Shown: positions 26,255 to 33,747 of the stretch, one piece after another
Layout: each line of letters begins with the position of its first letter
Position numbering within the stretch: the first letter of the stretch is position 1
Assembly (NCBI GenBank): GCA_026002815.1
Contig: BPGB01000015.1
Coordinates: 1 to 33,747 of the forward strand
DNA length: 33,747 bases
Reading direction: 5' to 3'
DNA from: Candidatus Woesearchaeota archaeon
Lineage (GTDB): Archaea; Nanobdellota; Nanobdellia; Woesearchaeales; UBA9642
Position numbers and translations under genes: made by a program
The notes under the pieces: generated by a model
Seen by the model: the letters and a program-made list of their open reading frames with translations, nothing else
Told to the model about the DNA's origin: nothing
The model's database searches: none

Positions 26255-27014
26255 GGCAGCTGAAGATTTAATAAAAAAATATTGCATTAAAAACCAACAT
26301 CAGCTGGATTTGGAATTAATTGCAAATGCTGAATATCTTATTATTGAGGAGACCGAATTAAACGGTCTTCTCGGGAAAATTATTTTTGATCAGGATATGG
26401 GTCTAATTCAGATTAACAAGTCCATAACTAACATTGGCTTGAGAAGATTTACAATTGCACACGAAATGGGTCATTATTATATCAGCAAGAATTCAAATCG
26501 GAACAAACATGGTTGTACAATTGGTAGTCTTGGAAATTACATTCCCGACAAAAGTCATGAGGCAGAAGCGAATAAGTTTGCAGCGGAATTACTTATGTAT
26601 AAACCTTGGTTTAGTAAGTATATAAAGAATATGCCGGTATGTATTGATTTGATAAAACAAATTGCCGATGATTTTAAAGTTTCGATAACAGCTGCAGCAA
26701 TAAGATACGCCGAAATAGGACAGTACCCGATTGCTGTAATTTTAAGTAAAAATTCAGTAGTGCAATGGTCGTTTATAAATAGTTACTTTCCATGCAGATA
26801 TCTCCCTCCCGGAAGTGTTGTACCAAAAGAATCTAATGTATGGGACTATTTTAATGGCAAGCAGATGTCTGAAGATGAAGATATGATTCCTGCTCTTAGT
26901 TGGTTCAAAGAAGATTTCAAGTGTAAACGATCAACTTACTTTTATGAACAAAGCGTCGAAATCCCTGTTACAAATTCCGTACTCACTATTCTATGGCAAA
27001 GTGATTTTGATTAA
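26238..27014 (+). CDS. ImmA/IrrE family metallopeptidase
   Basis: A 258-residue protein. The zinc-binding HExxH is HEMGH at residues 75-79 within RRFTIAHEMGHYYISKN, and the downstream EAEANKFAAELLM (about 108-120) supplies the third ligand in the usual ImmA pattern. The N-terminal IRAAEDLIKKYCIKNQHQLDL and LNGLLGKIIFDQDMGLIQIN are also typical of the family. Residues about 140-160 (IKQIADDFKVSITAAAIRYA) form the helix that follows the peptidase core in ImmA proteins, and the remaining 100 residues are a C-terminal extension. ImmA-type enzymes cleave or inactivate transcription regulators on a stress or mobile-element signal. ATG 26238 has AGGGGG nine bases upstream. Confidence 0.88.
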   Translation: MSRAIRAAEDLIKKYCIKNQHQLDLELIANAEYLIIEETELNGLLGKIIFDQDMGLIQINKSITNIGLRRFTIAHEMGHYYISKNSNRNKHGCTIGSLGNYIPDKSHEAEANKFAAELLMYKPWFSKYIKNMPVCIDLIKQIADDFKVSITAAAIRYAEIGQYPIAVILSKNSVVQWSFINSYFPCRYLPPGSVVPKESNVWDYFNGKQMSEDEDMIPALSWFKEDFKCKRSTYFYEQSVEIPVTNSVLTILWQSDFD

Positions 27015-27091
27015 ATTGATAAATCAAATTCCTGTTAAACTGATTTCAGCAATTAATTTATTTTTCAACAGATCTTTAATTTGCAATTATT

Positions 27092-28000
27092 ATGAAGTTT
27101 TCAATCATCATTCCAACATATAACCGCTCAGATTTGCTGGTTGAGACAATAAACTCAGCTCTTAATCAGTCTTTTAAAGATTACGAAGTAATTGTTGTTA
27201 ATGATGGCTCAACAGACAATACTAAAGAAATACTCAATGAGTATGGAAACAGAATAAAAGTACTTCATAAAGAGAATTCGGGTGCGGAAAAAAGTCGGAA
27301 TGCAGGCGCTGAAATTGCCAGTGGAGATTATTTCTGCTTTCTTGACAGCGATGACCTAATGTTTCCCTGGACTCTGCAGGTTTATAACAAAGTGATTGAA
27401 AATGAAAATTTTCCACCACTTGTTCTCGGTCAGCCATTTCATTTTTCTTATCATATCCCAGGCAATATATTAAATGGCAATAAAGATTTTATTAAATATG
27501 CTGTTTATAAAGATTATTTTTCTAAAGACAGGACTGTTTACTCTTCCTCAAGTATGATCGTAATTAATAAAGAGTATTTTTATAAAGTTGGAATGTTCAG
27601 ACAGCATTATGCAAAGAAAGAATATTTTTTAGATGACCTTGATTTTATGTTAAGAGCCGGAACAATAAATCCCACGATAATAATATTCGAACCTTTTCAA
27701 TTTGCATACAGAACACACTCTGAGAACAGTGTAAAGAATTTAAGACGCGTAATTAAAAGTCTGAATTATCTGATATTGGAAGAAAAGGAAGGTGTTTTTG
27801 CGGGCGGTGATGAAAGAAAATTTGAGCGACATGCAATTATCGGAGGTCCTTGTTATTATTGGTTATTTAAATCTTTGGCAAATGGAATAATTTCAGATTC
27901 AATAAAATTTTTCTTTAAAGCTTATCCCTACATTTTTAAGGGCCTCATTAAAAAAATCCGTAATAAATTTCGTACAAAGATACCCCTAAAAACCATTTAA
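27092..28000 (+). CDS. Glycosyltransferase family 2, separate from the main cluster
   Basis: A 302-residue GT2: FSIIIPTYNRSDLLVETINS, VIVVNDGSTDNTKEIL, the metal motif LDSDDLMFPWTL, and a late YFLDDLDFMLRAG. It sits 77 bases after the metallopeptidase gene on the same strand. A weak inverted repeat in between has no T-run, so cotranscription is not excluded. It is immediately followed by a dispersed repeat copy at 28035. It has no sugar-pathway neighbours, so it may be a stray from the polysaccharide locus carried with the cassette. Confidence 0.9.
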   Translation: MKFSIIIPTYNRSDLLVETINSALNQSFKDYEVIVVNDGSTDNTKEILNEYGNRIKVLHKENSGAEKSRNAGAEIASGDYFCFLDSDDLMFPWTLQVYNKVIENENFPPLVLGQPFHFSYHIPGNILNGNKDFIKYAVYKDYFSKDRTVYSSSSMIVINKEYFYKVGMFRQHYAKKEYFLDDLDFMLRAGTINPTIIIFEPFQFAYRTHSENSVKNLRRVIKSLNYLILEEKEGVFAGGDERKFERHAIIGGPCYYWLFKSLANGIISDSIKFFFKAYPYIFKGLIKKIRNKFRTKIPLKTI

Positions 28001-28034
28001 ATTGTTCACGAAGTTTACTCAAAAGCCAAATTGC

Positions 28035-28165
28035 GGAATGGACAGAGTCCATTCCCTACATTTTTATAAAATCCGATAGCATCACACGACACTTGTTCTC
28101 ACTTCCAACAAGCCCTTCTCTTTCCGCCAAAGGCGGACAAGTCCAAGAGAAGGATTTAGGATGAG
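28035..28165. repeat. Dispersed composite repeat module, copy 3 (right half)
   Basis: Starts abruptly with GGAATGGAC-AGA-GTCCATTCC (28035-28055), then AAAATCCGATAGCATCACA and the nested hairpin with CCGCC-AAA-GGCGG inside, to AAGGATTTAGGATGAG. It matches the right half of copies 1 and 2. It begins 34 bases after the GT2 stop and marks the right edge of the cassette. Confidence 0.88.
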
Positions 28166-28211
28166 TTCATAATCTCAAGTTTATTCATTTATTATTCAAA
28201 ACCCCTTAATA

Positions 28212-28290
28212 ATCCCAACAGGGATGATATTATTATAGAGAGTTATAAATGAATAAATTAAATCGTAAATCCCGAGAGGGATGGCATTAT
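28212..28290. repeat. Two ATCCC-GGGAT palindromes
   Basis: Cores at 28212 and 28269, spaced 57, with the same linker as elsewhere; each has one extra base in the loop. Confidence 0.8.
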
Positions 28291-28337
28291 CTTTTATCCT
28301 TCAGTACAATCTTCGATAAATTAATGTGTATCAATAA

Positions 28338-28616
28338 TTTCATCCCTATTGGGATTTTGTTTTGTCGTTGAGATACACTTAGTGTTACAACAATTCCTCC
28401 CCTTCGGGGATAGAAAAATTCTTGATTCATTATTCTATATTCGATATTCATTATTCATCGCTTCCGGAAATTCCCCTCCTGCGGAATGGACAGAGTCCAT
28501 TCCCTACATTTTTAAAAATCCCATAGCATCAACAATAACTGTCCACACTACCAACAAACAAGTCCTTCTCTTTCGCCAAAGGCAGCCAAGTTTAAGAGGA
28601 AAATTAGGATGAGTTC
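28338..28616. repeat. Dispersed composite repeat module, copy 4
   Basis: Contains ATCCCTATTGGGATT, CTCCCCTTCGGGG, ATTCATCGCTTCCGG, GGAATGGAC-AGA-GTCCATTCC (28483-28503), and a decayed hairpin tail (AAGTCCTTCTCTTTCGCC ... TTAAGAGGA) to TTAGGATGAG. The open frame across it is repeat text. Confidence 0.85.
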
Positions 28617-28651
28617 AAATTTCAACATTAATAATTCAAAACTTTTTAATA

Positions 28652-28775
28652 ATCCCAATGGGATGACTTTATGGTAATACATTATGTGAACAAAAAATAA
28701 TACTTAATCCCATAGGGATGATATTATTATAGAATCATCATTAATAATCTGAAACGAAATCCCGAAGGGATGATA
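28652..28775. repeat. Three ATCCC-GGGAT palindromes
   Basis: Cores at 28652, 28708 and 28759 (spacing 56 and 51), each followed by a GATGA(T/C)-ATTATT-like motif. Together with copies 4 and 5 of the module this completes the repeat block. Confidence 0.85.
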
Positions 28776-28780
28776 TTATT

Positions 28781-29008
28781 AATCGATGTAGTATTTATTG
28801 GGATTCACAAAATTCGATATCCAATAATTTCATCCCCTCTGGGTTTTTATATGCTGTTGCGATAGATCTGTGTTATAATATTTTCTCCCCTTTACGGAAT
28901 AGAAAAATTCTTTATTCATTATTTTTTATTCGATATTCATCATTCATCGCTTCCGGAAATTCCTCTCCTGCGGAATGGACAGAGTCCATTCCCTACATTT
29001 TTGAAAAT
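28781..29008. repeat. Dispersed composite repeat module, copy 5 (left half)
   Basis: Runs from AATCGATGTAGTATTTATTGGG through ATCCCCTCTGGGT, ATTCATCGCTTCCGG and GGAATGGAC-AGA-GTCCATTCC (28972-28992), and ends soon after TACATTTTTGAAAAT. It lacks the GAGAAGG tail. The next 95 bases to 29103 hold nothing recognised. Confidence 0.85.
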
Positions 29009-29103
29009 ATCAGTTTTAATCCGCTGTATCAGTTCAATCAGTGTTCCAATTTCAGTTCTTATAGCCTTTAAATTGTATAAAGATTAATTATGATTGATTA
29101 AGA

Positions 29104-29803
29104 TCATTGATTTAGATGGTTGAAATTTCTAAATGTAACTTTGAAGCCATCACTGCAAATTCTGCCGCAAAGGTATTTTATTCTGCAAGCTAATTTACTT
29201 ATGAAAGAGTCAAACTTATATTCAGCAATAAAACTCTCATCAGAAAATTTAAACATTTCAAAATCACCGGGTGAATCACCATAGGAAATTATTTTATCGA
29301 ACCGAAATTTTGAAGTGTATTTTTTTATTGCTTCTACCTTCAAATGTCCGGAACAATTCTCTCCCTCAATTATACCAACCACATTACCGTTTGTTACTTT
29401 TACTCTAGTACCGAATACTTCATCAACAGGTAATAACTTCATAACAGGTTTAATAAATAAATCGAGATTAGATGTGACAATAATAATTTTATTTCCGGAA
29501 TTATGCTGCTCATTAATCAGATTTAAAATTTCAGGATTGAATAATTTTCTGAAATTCAAACTTGTAAAATTCCGTTACAAGATTTTCTATTTCTTCAGTT
29601 GACTTATTTTTCAATAAATGTTTAATTGTAATTTCTTTGAATCGTTTGCTGCTTATTAGACCAAATCTGTAGATAATATAATAAATCTGAATAATGAAGA
29701 AGGTATTGGAAGATTTAATTTGTCTGCTAAAGTAACTGCACAGAGGCAGAATTGTATCTGAAATCGTTACGGTTTTATCAAAATCGAAGGCTAACAGATT
29801 CAA
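29104..29803 (-). pseudogene. HAD-superfamily (PSPase-like) hydrolase, split by a frameshift
   Basis: Read from 29803, the first frame has motif I as FDFDKTVT (Asp7 and Asp9), then TILPLCSYFSRQ, and ends at FQKIIQS-stop (29531). The second frame continues with RKLFNPEILNLINEQHNSGN, motif II as VTSNLDLFIK, HLKVEAIKKY and motif III as SYGDSPGDFEMF, ending at 29104. Removing one A from the AAAA run at about 29545-29549 joins them into one protein of about 232 residues, the normal size for HAD-IB phosphatases. All catalytic motifs are present once joined, so the shift is recent or a sequencing error. It lies just downstream of the ATP-grasp gene on the same strand, within the same probable operon. 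Confidence 0.82.
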
Positions 29804-29809
29804 TGCTTA

Positions 29810-29878
29810 TTACCTTAGTTTTACAAATTTTCTTCTTGCTAATAGATATATCCAGGCAAAGAATGGAATTGGATCATC
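29810..29878 (-). other. Likely former C-terminus of the ATP-grasp gene
   Basis: 22 codons in the same frame after the TAA at 29879-29881, reading DDPIPFFAWIYLLARRKFVK and two more residues to the next TAA. ATP-grasp enzymes of this type often end with D-P-(I/L)-P-F and a basic helix. Confidence 0.6.
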
Positions 29879-30967
29879 TTAATAGAAGTCATCATAGAAG
29901 TCAATATTTTTTGAAGTAAACCTAAAACTAAAATTTCCATTCAAAGAGAAAAGATTTTTCATTTGAGCAATTTTATCTGCCAGCCACCATTCAACCACTA
30001 CTCCTTCCTTGTAGGTATTCACAGGTTCAACATCTCCTTCCTTTGCCATTTTGTATAAAAGATAAGGAAAGTTAACACCGGAATTAATAGCGAGTCCAAC
30101 TGAGCCCCAGAATCTCGGATTACACTCAATAAAGCATGCTTTTTTGGTTTTTTCATCATATTTAAATTCAATCATTGCTACGCCATGATATCTAACCGAT
30201 TTGAGAAGATTTATAGCATAGTTTTCTAATATTTCGTTTTTTGAGCTGATTCGTAATGTACTTGGTCCACCGGTTCTTATTCTTTCACGAATCCTTTTAT
30301 GCGTGAAAATCGCTCTGGGTTCGCCATTATTCATCAATAAAGAAACCCCATAAGTTGAGCCAACCACAAATTTCTGTACAATGAATTTTCCATATTCCAG
30401 ATTATATTTTTTAAGAATAGCTTTAATATTGTGAATATTTTCTTTATCTAATTTACATACGCCTTCGGCAGATCTGGACCAACCTTTTTTTACTATTACA
30501 GGCAATCCGGTTTCATTGATAAATTCATTAAGATCTTTTTCACCTTGGGGTATAATGGTTTCGGGAATTGGTACACCTGCTGATTCAGCTAGTCTGAAAG
30601 AAATCGTTTTATTGTTAAGTGACTCGAGAGTTTGAATATCTGAAATCGGGATATGTACTCCAGTTTTGCGGATTGATTCGATATTTCTTGAGACTGCAAA
30701 AATCTCTTCCCCTGTTGGTAGATATACCTCCGGTTTGAATTTTTCTATTGCCTGCAATAAATCATCAATAAATAACGATTCCGAGATTTTATAATTGTGA
30801 TGAATGAATTTCGCAGCAACAAGTTTGGAATAGTATCCCATCCCGAGTAGATTATCGGTGCCAAAAGCAACTTTCAGATTTTCTTTTGCCAATCCTCTCA
30901 ATACATTATAAGCAATGCGATCCCATCCGTTGGTAAGAAGTATATTTATTTTATTGTTATCGTTCAA
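29879..30967 (-). CDS. ATP-grasp carboxylate-amine/thiol ligase-like enzyme, likely early stop
   Basis: A 362-residue protein: N-terminal Rossmann-like pre-ATP-grasp domain (INILLTNGWDRIAYNVLRGL, KPEVYLPTGEEIFAVS), then the ATP-grasp core with LPVIVKKGWSRSAEGV (about 150-165), IVQKFVVGSTYGVSLLM and the metal-binding FIECNPRFWGSVGLAINSG (about 273-291). It resembles PylC/CarB-like single-subunit ligases; the substrate is unknown. The start is TTG at 30967. The stop at 29879-29881 is followed in frame by DDPIPFFAWIYLLARRKFVK and then TAA at 29810-29812, which looks like the family's usual end. A short direct duplication (GACTTCTATGAT/GACTTCTATTAA) introduces the stop. Confidence 0.85.
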   Translation of the reverse strand: MNDNNKINILLTNGWDRIAYNVLRGLAKENLKVAFGTDNLLGMGYYSKLVAAKFIHHNYKISESLFIDDLLQAIEKFKPEVYLPTGEEIFAVSRNIESIRKTGVHIPISDIQTLESLNNKTISFRLAESAGVPIPETIIPQGEKDLNEFINETGLPVIVKKGWSRSAEGVCKLDKENIHNIKAILKKYNLEYGKFIVQKFVVGSTYGVSLLMNNGEPRAIFTHKRIRERIRTGGPSTLRISSKNEILENYAINLLKSVRYHGVAMIEFKYDEKTKKACFIECNPRFWGSVGLAINSGVNFPYLLYKMAKEGDVEPVNTYKEGVVVEWWLADKIAQMKNLFSLNGNFSFRFTSKNIDFYDDFY

Positions 30968-31015
30968 TATAATTCAAAATTAAGATTGAGTGATTTTCAA
31001 TTATTCTAATAAATT

Positions 31016-32532
31016 TTATTTAAACTTATAAATTCTTCCATTAATATCAGCATAAATTTGAGAGGAATTTTGTTTTAACCAATCTTCAAGTTCCTTATCA
31101 ACTGGATTCCTGAATGGCTCAATATAATACTTTGCACCTTTTTCAACATAACTTTTAATTCTTTTATATCCTTTATCATCTCTCGGAATAGACCAGCCAT
31201 GTAGATCTGTAATATAAAATACTCTTGGATCTTCAAAATTGTTAATTCTATTCCCCCAGGTACTTCGTTCCCGTTCGTTTGCAATGCTTCTGACAATAAT
31301 TAAACTGCCCGGTTCAGCCAGTTCTTTTAATTTAACTCCGATCTCATTTACATTAGGATGATAGTGAATTCTTAATGGATGAGTCCGGTGATATAAGTGT
31401 GCAGAAAACACTATTAATATCAGAATTGCGACTGCAATATTAAACTTTTTGGATTTTTCTTTTTCAGTTATATTTTCCTTTAATATTTTAAATGCATATC
31501 CGGATATGTAAGAGCCATAGAAACACATAAAAATATAGTAATGAGGACTAAAACCCTGGTTAACCATATATCTCATTGCTACAAATACGGCAATCACATT
31601 TCCTATTAGTATTGCCCATTCAACACTTGTGAACTTCTTTTTAATTAAAAGATATATAAGTGAAAACCAACCCGTGATACCAAGCCCCCATACAACTGAC
31701 ATATAAAAAAGTTTCGGATAATGAATCAGAACTGTAAGTCCGTGCAGAGTTGGAAATTTCTTTTCTCCACCAATCACACCAAATGTATTTCCGTATTCAA
31801 GATATAATTTATAGGAAAAGTACATATAGCCACCAACTATCAAGACAATAAATATCCAGGCCAACCAAACTTTGAGGTTTTTCAGCATTTCTCTTTTACC
31901 GAGAAATAAAATAAAGAACTGAATTATTCCGAGATTTAATGCTAGCGGTTTTACAAGTCCCGCAAGCGAAGTAAAAAGAATAGTATAAAATAAATTTATA
32001 TTTTTTTTCTTCATAAACAAACTTTATAAATGAATAAAAGCCGATTGAGTAGAACATTATTGAAAGAGCATCGGGCATAATAGCAGTGGATAAATGAACG
32101 GGTCCGTTTGATACTAGAAAAACTATAGAACTGAATAATGCAGCGTTATCATTCTGAAATCGGTAAAGGACAATTTTATAAATAAAGATTGCTGTAATAA
32201 TTATAAATAGAAGACTAAGCAGCTGACCCGGAAATTCTTTTTCTCCTGTTATCAGAAAAATCTTAGAGATAATAAAAGTGTTAAAGCTGAAATTCATTTT
32301 CAACATAACCAGGTCCATTTCCACCCCAATTTATCTGAGGATGAAAAATACTTTCTCCGTTTTTATAAAAGTTACGTGCAATGTTTTGAGTATCTGCCTG
32401 CCTCCAGCTCATCCAATCATTCAATAATGAATCCGGTAAAGAAATGGTTAACTGTATAATCACCCATATCAAAATTATCAAGGCGAGATATTTTTTTGAA
32501 TTTGTTCGGAAAGTCAGATGATTAGTGTCCAT
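31016..32532 (-). pseudogene. GT39/PMT-like membrane glycosyltransferase, broken by two frameshifts
   Basis: Three frames join into one multi-pass protein of about 505 residues. Segment 1 (32532-32281) has a helix IILIWVIIQLTI, then WMSWRQADTQNIARNFYKNG and NGPGYVENEFQL, a pattern of family 39-like lipid-linked sugar transferases. Segment 2 (ends near 31896) continues NTFIISKIFLITGEKEFPGQ and several helices. Segment 3 (from about 32010) continues NINLFYTILFTSLAGLVKPL through helices to a soluble C-terminal part ending INGRIYKFK. The first shift is one extra T in a TTT run at about 32284-32287. The second is in a run of eight A (plus-strand T) at 32001-32008. The product would move a sugar from polyprenyl phosphate onto a glycan or protein at the periplasmic face. 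Confidence 0.82.
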
Positions 32533-32709
32533 AAATAATTTTCATTTGTGTTTGCCAATAGTGCAATTTTTTAATCTGAACTTAAAAGCGATTCAGAAGT
32601 TAACTTTGTTCAAGATTAACTGAATGATTGTAGATATCGGTATATTATTATCGCTATTAGATAGAGAGTTAATTACTAGTTATGGAAAATATTTTTTAGT
32701 AAGATTAGC

Positions 32710-33618
32710 TTAATTTATTCTTTTAAGCCAGATTTCTCGCCAGTATTGAAATTCTTTTCTCGGGCAACCACCAAAAGCAAAAAAACACTCGCAGGTAACA
32801 CCTTCAAGGATGACACTGTTTTTTACTTCAACCATTTTTCCGTTTCTTTCCAAAATCATTTTTTCCAGTCTGTTTCTCACAGTGAATTGCTTTCCACAAA
32901 ACATTTTCATATCCGGTTCAAAAGAAAGCCCTTTATTTTTTCCGCGCTTGTCAAGTGTTTTAAGAATTTCTTCAAATGACCTCACCTGTACCACTTCTCC
33001 CGGCTGAAGATTTAATACTTCTTCCGGAGTTTTTGTCAATTCACCTTTAGGATGTTGATCTTTTATTTTTTTTATGACTTTACGAATAAGAGGTTGAATC
33101 AAAAGTTTGAGTGCTTCATAAAAATTATAAGTTCCAATTTGAACATCTTTGAATAGTTTAAAGATTTTTTCTTTAGCTGATAATGGTTTCGTTGCATTTC
33201 TTAATTGTGTGGATTGACAGAAGTAAATTTCTTCTGATTGTTTTGTTTTTAATCGCTGCTTAATTATTTCATCTTTTAACTCAGTACTTGCTTCATTTTC
33301 TTCCGGATTGCCCTTGACAACTTCCAGCCACGATTCTTTCCAGAATAATCTGCAATATCTTTGACATCCATCGTGATAAATTCCGGAGCATCTTAAATCT
33401 TCTAAAAAATAAACATCATTATTTCTGAATTCAGCCATATACATTGTTGGATTATCTACACAAGTCTTTTCAACTTTCAAAGAAACTCTGAAAATTTTTC
33501 CACAATGATCAATCATTTCAGGCATAAATGGAAGTCCATCAAGGCAGCCTTCATCATCAATTGTTTGAATTATTTGTTCGAAAGATTTTACTCTTACCAG
33601 ATCGTTCGGTTTAAGCAT
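32710..33618 (-). CDS. Tandem-domain Cys-containing protein of unknown function
   Basis: A 302-residue soluble protein made of two copies of one domain of about 85-100 residues. Copy 1 (about 1-100): VRVKSFEQIIQTIDDEGCLDGLPFMPEMIDHCGKIFRV, then LEDLRCSGIYHDGCQRYCRLFWKESWLEVV. Copy 2 (about 205-302): VQVRSFEEILKTLDKRGKNKGLSFEPDMKMFCGKQFTV, then LEGVTCECFFAFGGCPRKEF-QYWREIWLKRI. Both keep the CG, the C-x(6-7)-GC and the W-(K/R)-E-x-W-L ends. I recall single-domain relatives of this kind near surface-glycan and natural-product genes, without a known function. The Cys set could bind a metal. About 100 charged residues link the copies. It appears intact, unlike its downstream neighbours. Confidence 0.75.
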   Translation of the reverse strand: MLKPNDLVRVKSFEQIIQTIDDEGCLDGLPFMPEMIDHCGKIFRVSLKVEKTCVDNPTMYMAEFRNNDVYFLEDLRCSGIYHDGCQRYCRLFWKESWLEVVKGNPEENEASTELKDEIIKQRLKTKQSEEIYFCQSTQLRNATKPLSAKEKIFKLFKDVQIGTYNFYEALKLLIQPLIRKVIKKIKDQHPKGELTKTPEEVLNLQPGEVVQVRSFEEILKTLDKRGKNKGLSFEPDMKMFCGKQFTVRNRLEKMILERNGKMVEVKNSVILEGVTCECFFAFGGCPRKEFQYWREIWLKRIN

Positions 33619-33639
33619 TTATATTCATTAAAATTTTTT

Positions 33640-33747
33640 TTACTGATTGATTTCAGATTCAATGATGCTTGAAGTTTGTTTTACAAAAGGTTCTGCTAAC
33701 ATTCCTCGCGGTGCAACATCAAGGTTATAGATTTTAAGTTCACCTTG
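33640..33747 (-). CDS. C-terminal end of an unidentified protein
   Basis: The frame is open from the window edge to TAA at 33640-33642 and reads QGELKIYNLDVAPRGMLAEP and 15 further residues ending IESEINQ. The next gene on the same strand starts 21 bases later, so they may be one transcript. Too little is visible to name a family. Confidence 0.55.
   Translation of the reverse strand, partial: QGELKIYNLDVAPRGMLAEPFVKQTSSIIESEINQ

Noticed and set aside
27006-27028. Inverted repeat TTTGATT/AATCAAA after the metallopeptidase gene as a terminator
   Set aside because: AT-only short stem overlapping the stop codon and no following T-run.
28349-28612. Plus-strand 87-codon open frame
   Set aside because: Repeat module text in all its length, with no conserved start or ribosome site.
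32001-32008. Programmed frameshift at the eight-A run of the GT39-like gene
   Set aside because: A second shift in the same gene and another in a neighbour point to decay or sequencing error; no stimulatory structure was seen.

Overview
The window looks like a chromosomal piece from an AT-rich member of the Ignavibacteria/Chlorobi-Bacteroidota side of the tree. The best clue is a secreted protein at 19176-21500 whose tail carries the motif EQNYPNPFNPTT, typical of type IX (Por) secretion tails in Ignavibacteria. Multi-copy palindromic repeats (AATCCC-AAGGGAT, CCTTCTC-GAGAAGG, GGAATGGAC-AGA-GTCCATTCC) fit the same assignment. No rRNA or tRNA gene was seen. The taxonomic call is inference.

Left part (1-18337): a Wzx/Wzy-type polysaccharide export and assembly locus. 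It starts with the end of an outer-membrane export protein (Wza type) and a complete Wzc-type co-polymerase/tyrosine kinase. Two FemAB/GNAT-like transferases, a lipoprotein with an apparent Cys-Gln thioester domain (followed by a clear terminator) and a NodB-type deacetylase follow. After a repeat-filled gap and one membrane protein on the minus strand comes a compact plus-strand operon of visibly lower GC: GT4, GT2, DUF1919, Wzy-like polymerase, DUF6625-like GT, Wzx flippase, GT2, second NodB deacetylase, third FemAB-like protein. Together these could build, flip, polymerise, decorate and export one surface polysaccharide. No initiating sugar-phosphate transferase is seen, so it should lie outside the window.

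Middle part (18338-29100): an accessory region dominated by dispersed repeats. It holds the beta-helix/discoidin/T9SS protein, whose tail carries an in-frame palindromic repeat insertion and is then put out of frame by an apparent 1-nt shift. It also holds a 158-bp higher-order tandem repeat, a DUF6266-like gene, and a three-gene operon preceded by a 20-codon leader ORF. The operon encodes a sigma-factor-like protein, a small charged soluble protein and an ImmA/IrrE metallopeptidase. A lone GT2 gene follows, then more copies of the same repeat module. The sigma-like/small/ImmA cassette is the best candidate for an undescribed regulatory or defence-like system here.

Right part (29104-33747, all minus strand): an apparently decaying sugar/ATP-grasp gene group. 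An HAD phosphatase is split by a frameshift, an ATP-grasp enzyme has a likely early stop, and a GT39-like membrane glycosyltransferase is split into three frames. Then comes an intact protein with two copies of a Cys-containing domain of unknown function, and the last 35 codons of an unidentified gene. Because three of the shifts are homopolymer indels, sequencing error is a real alternative to decay.
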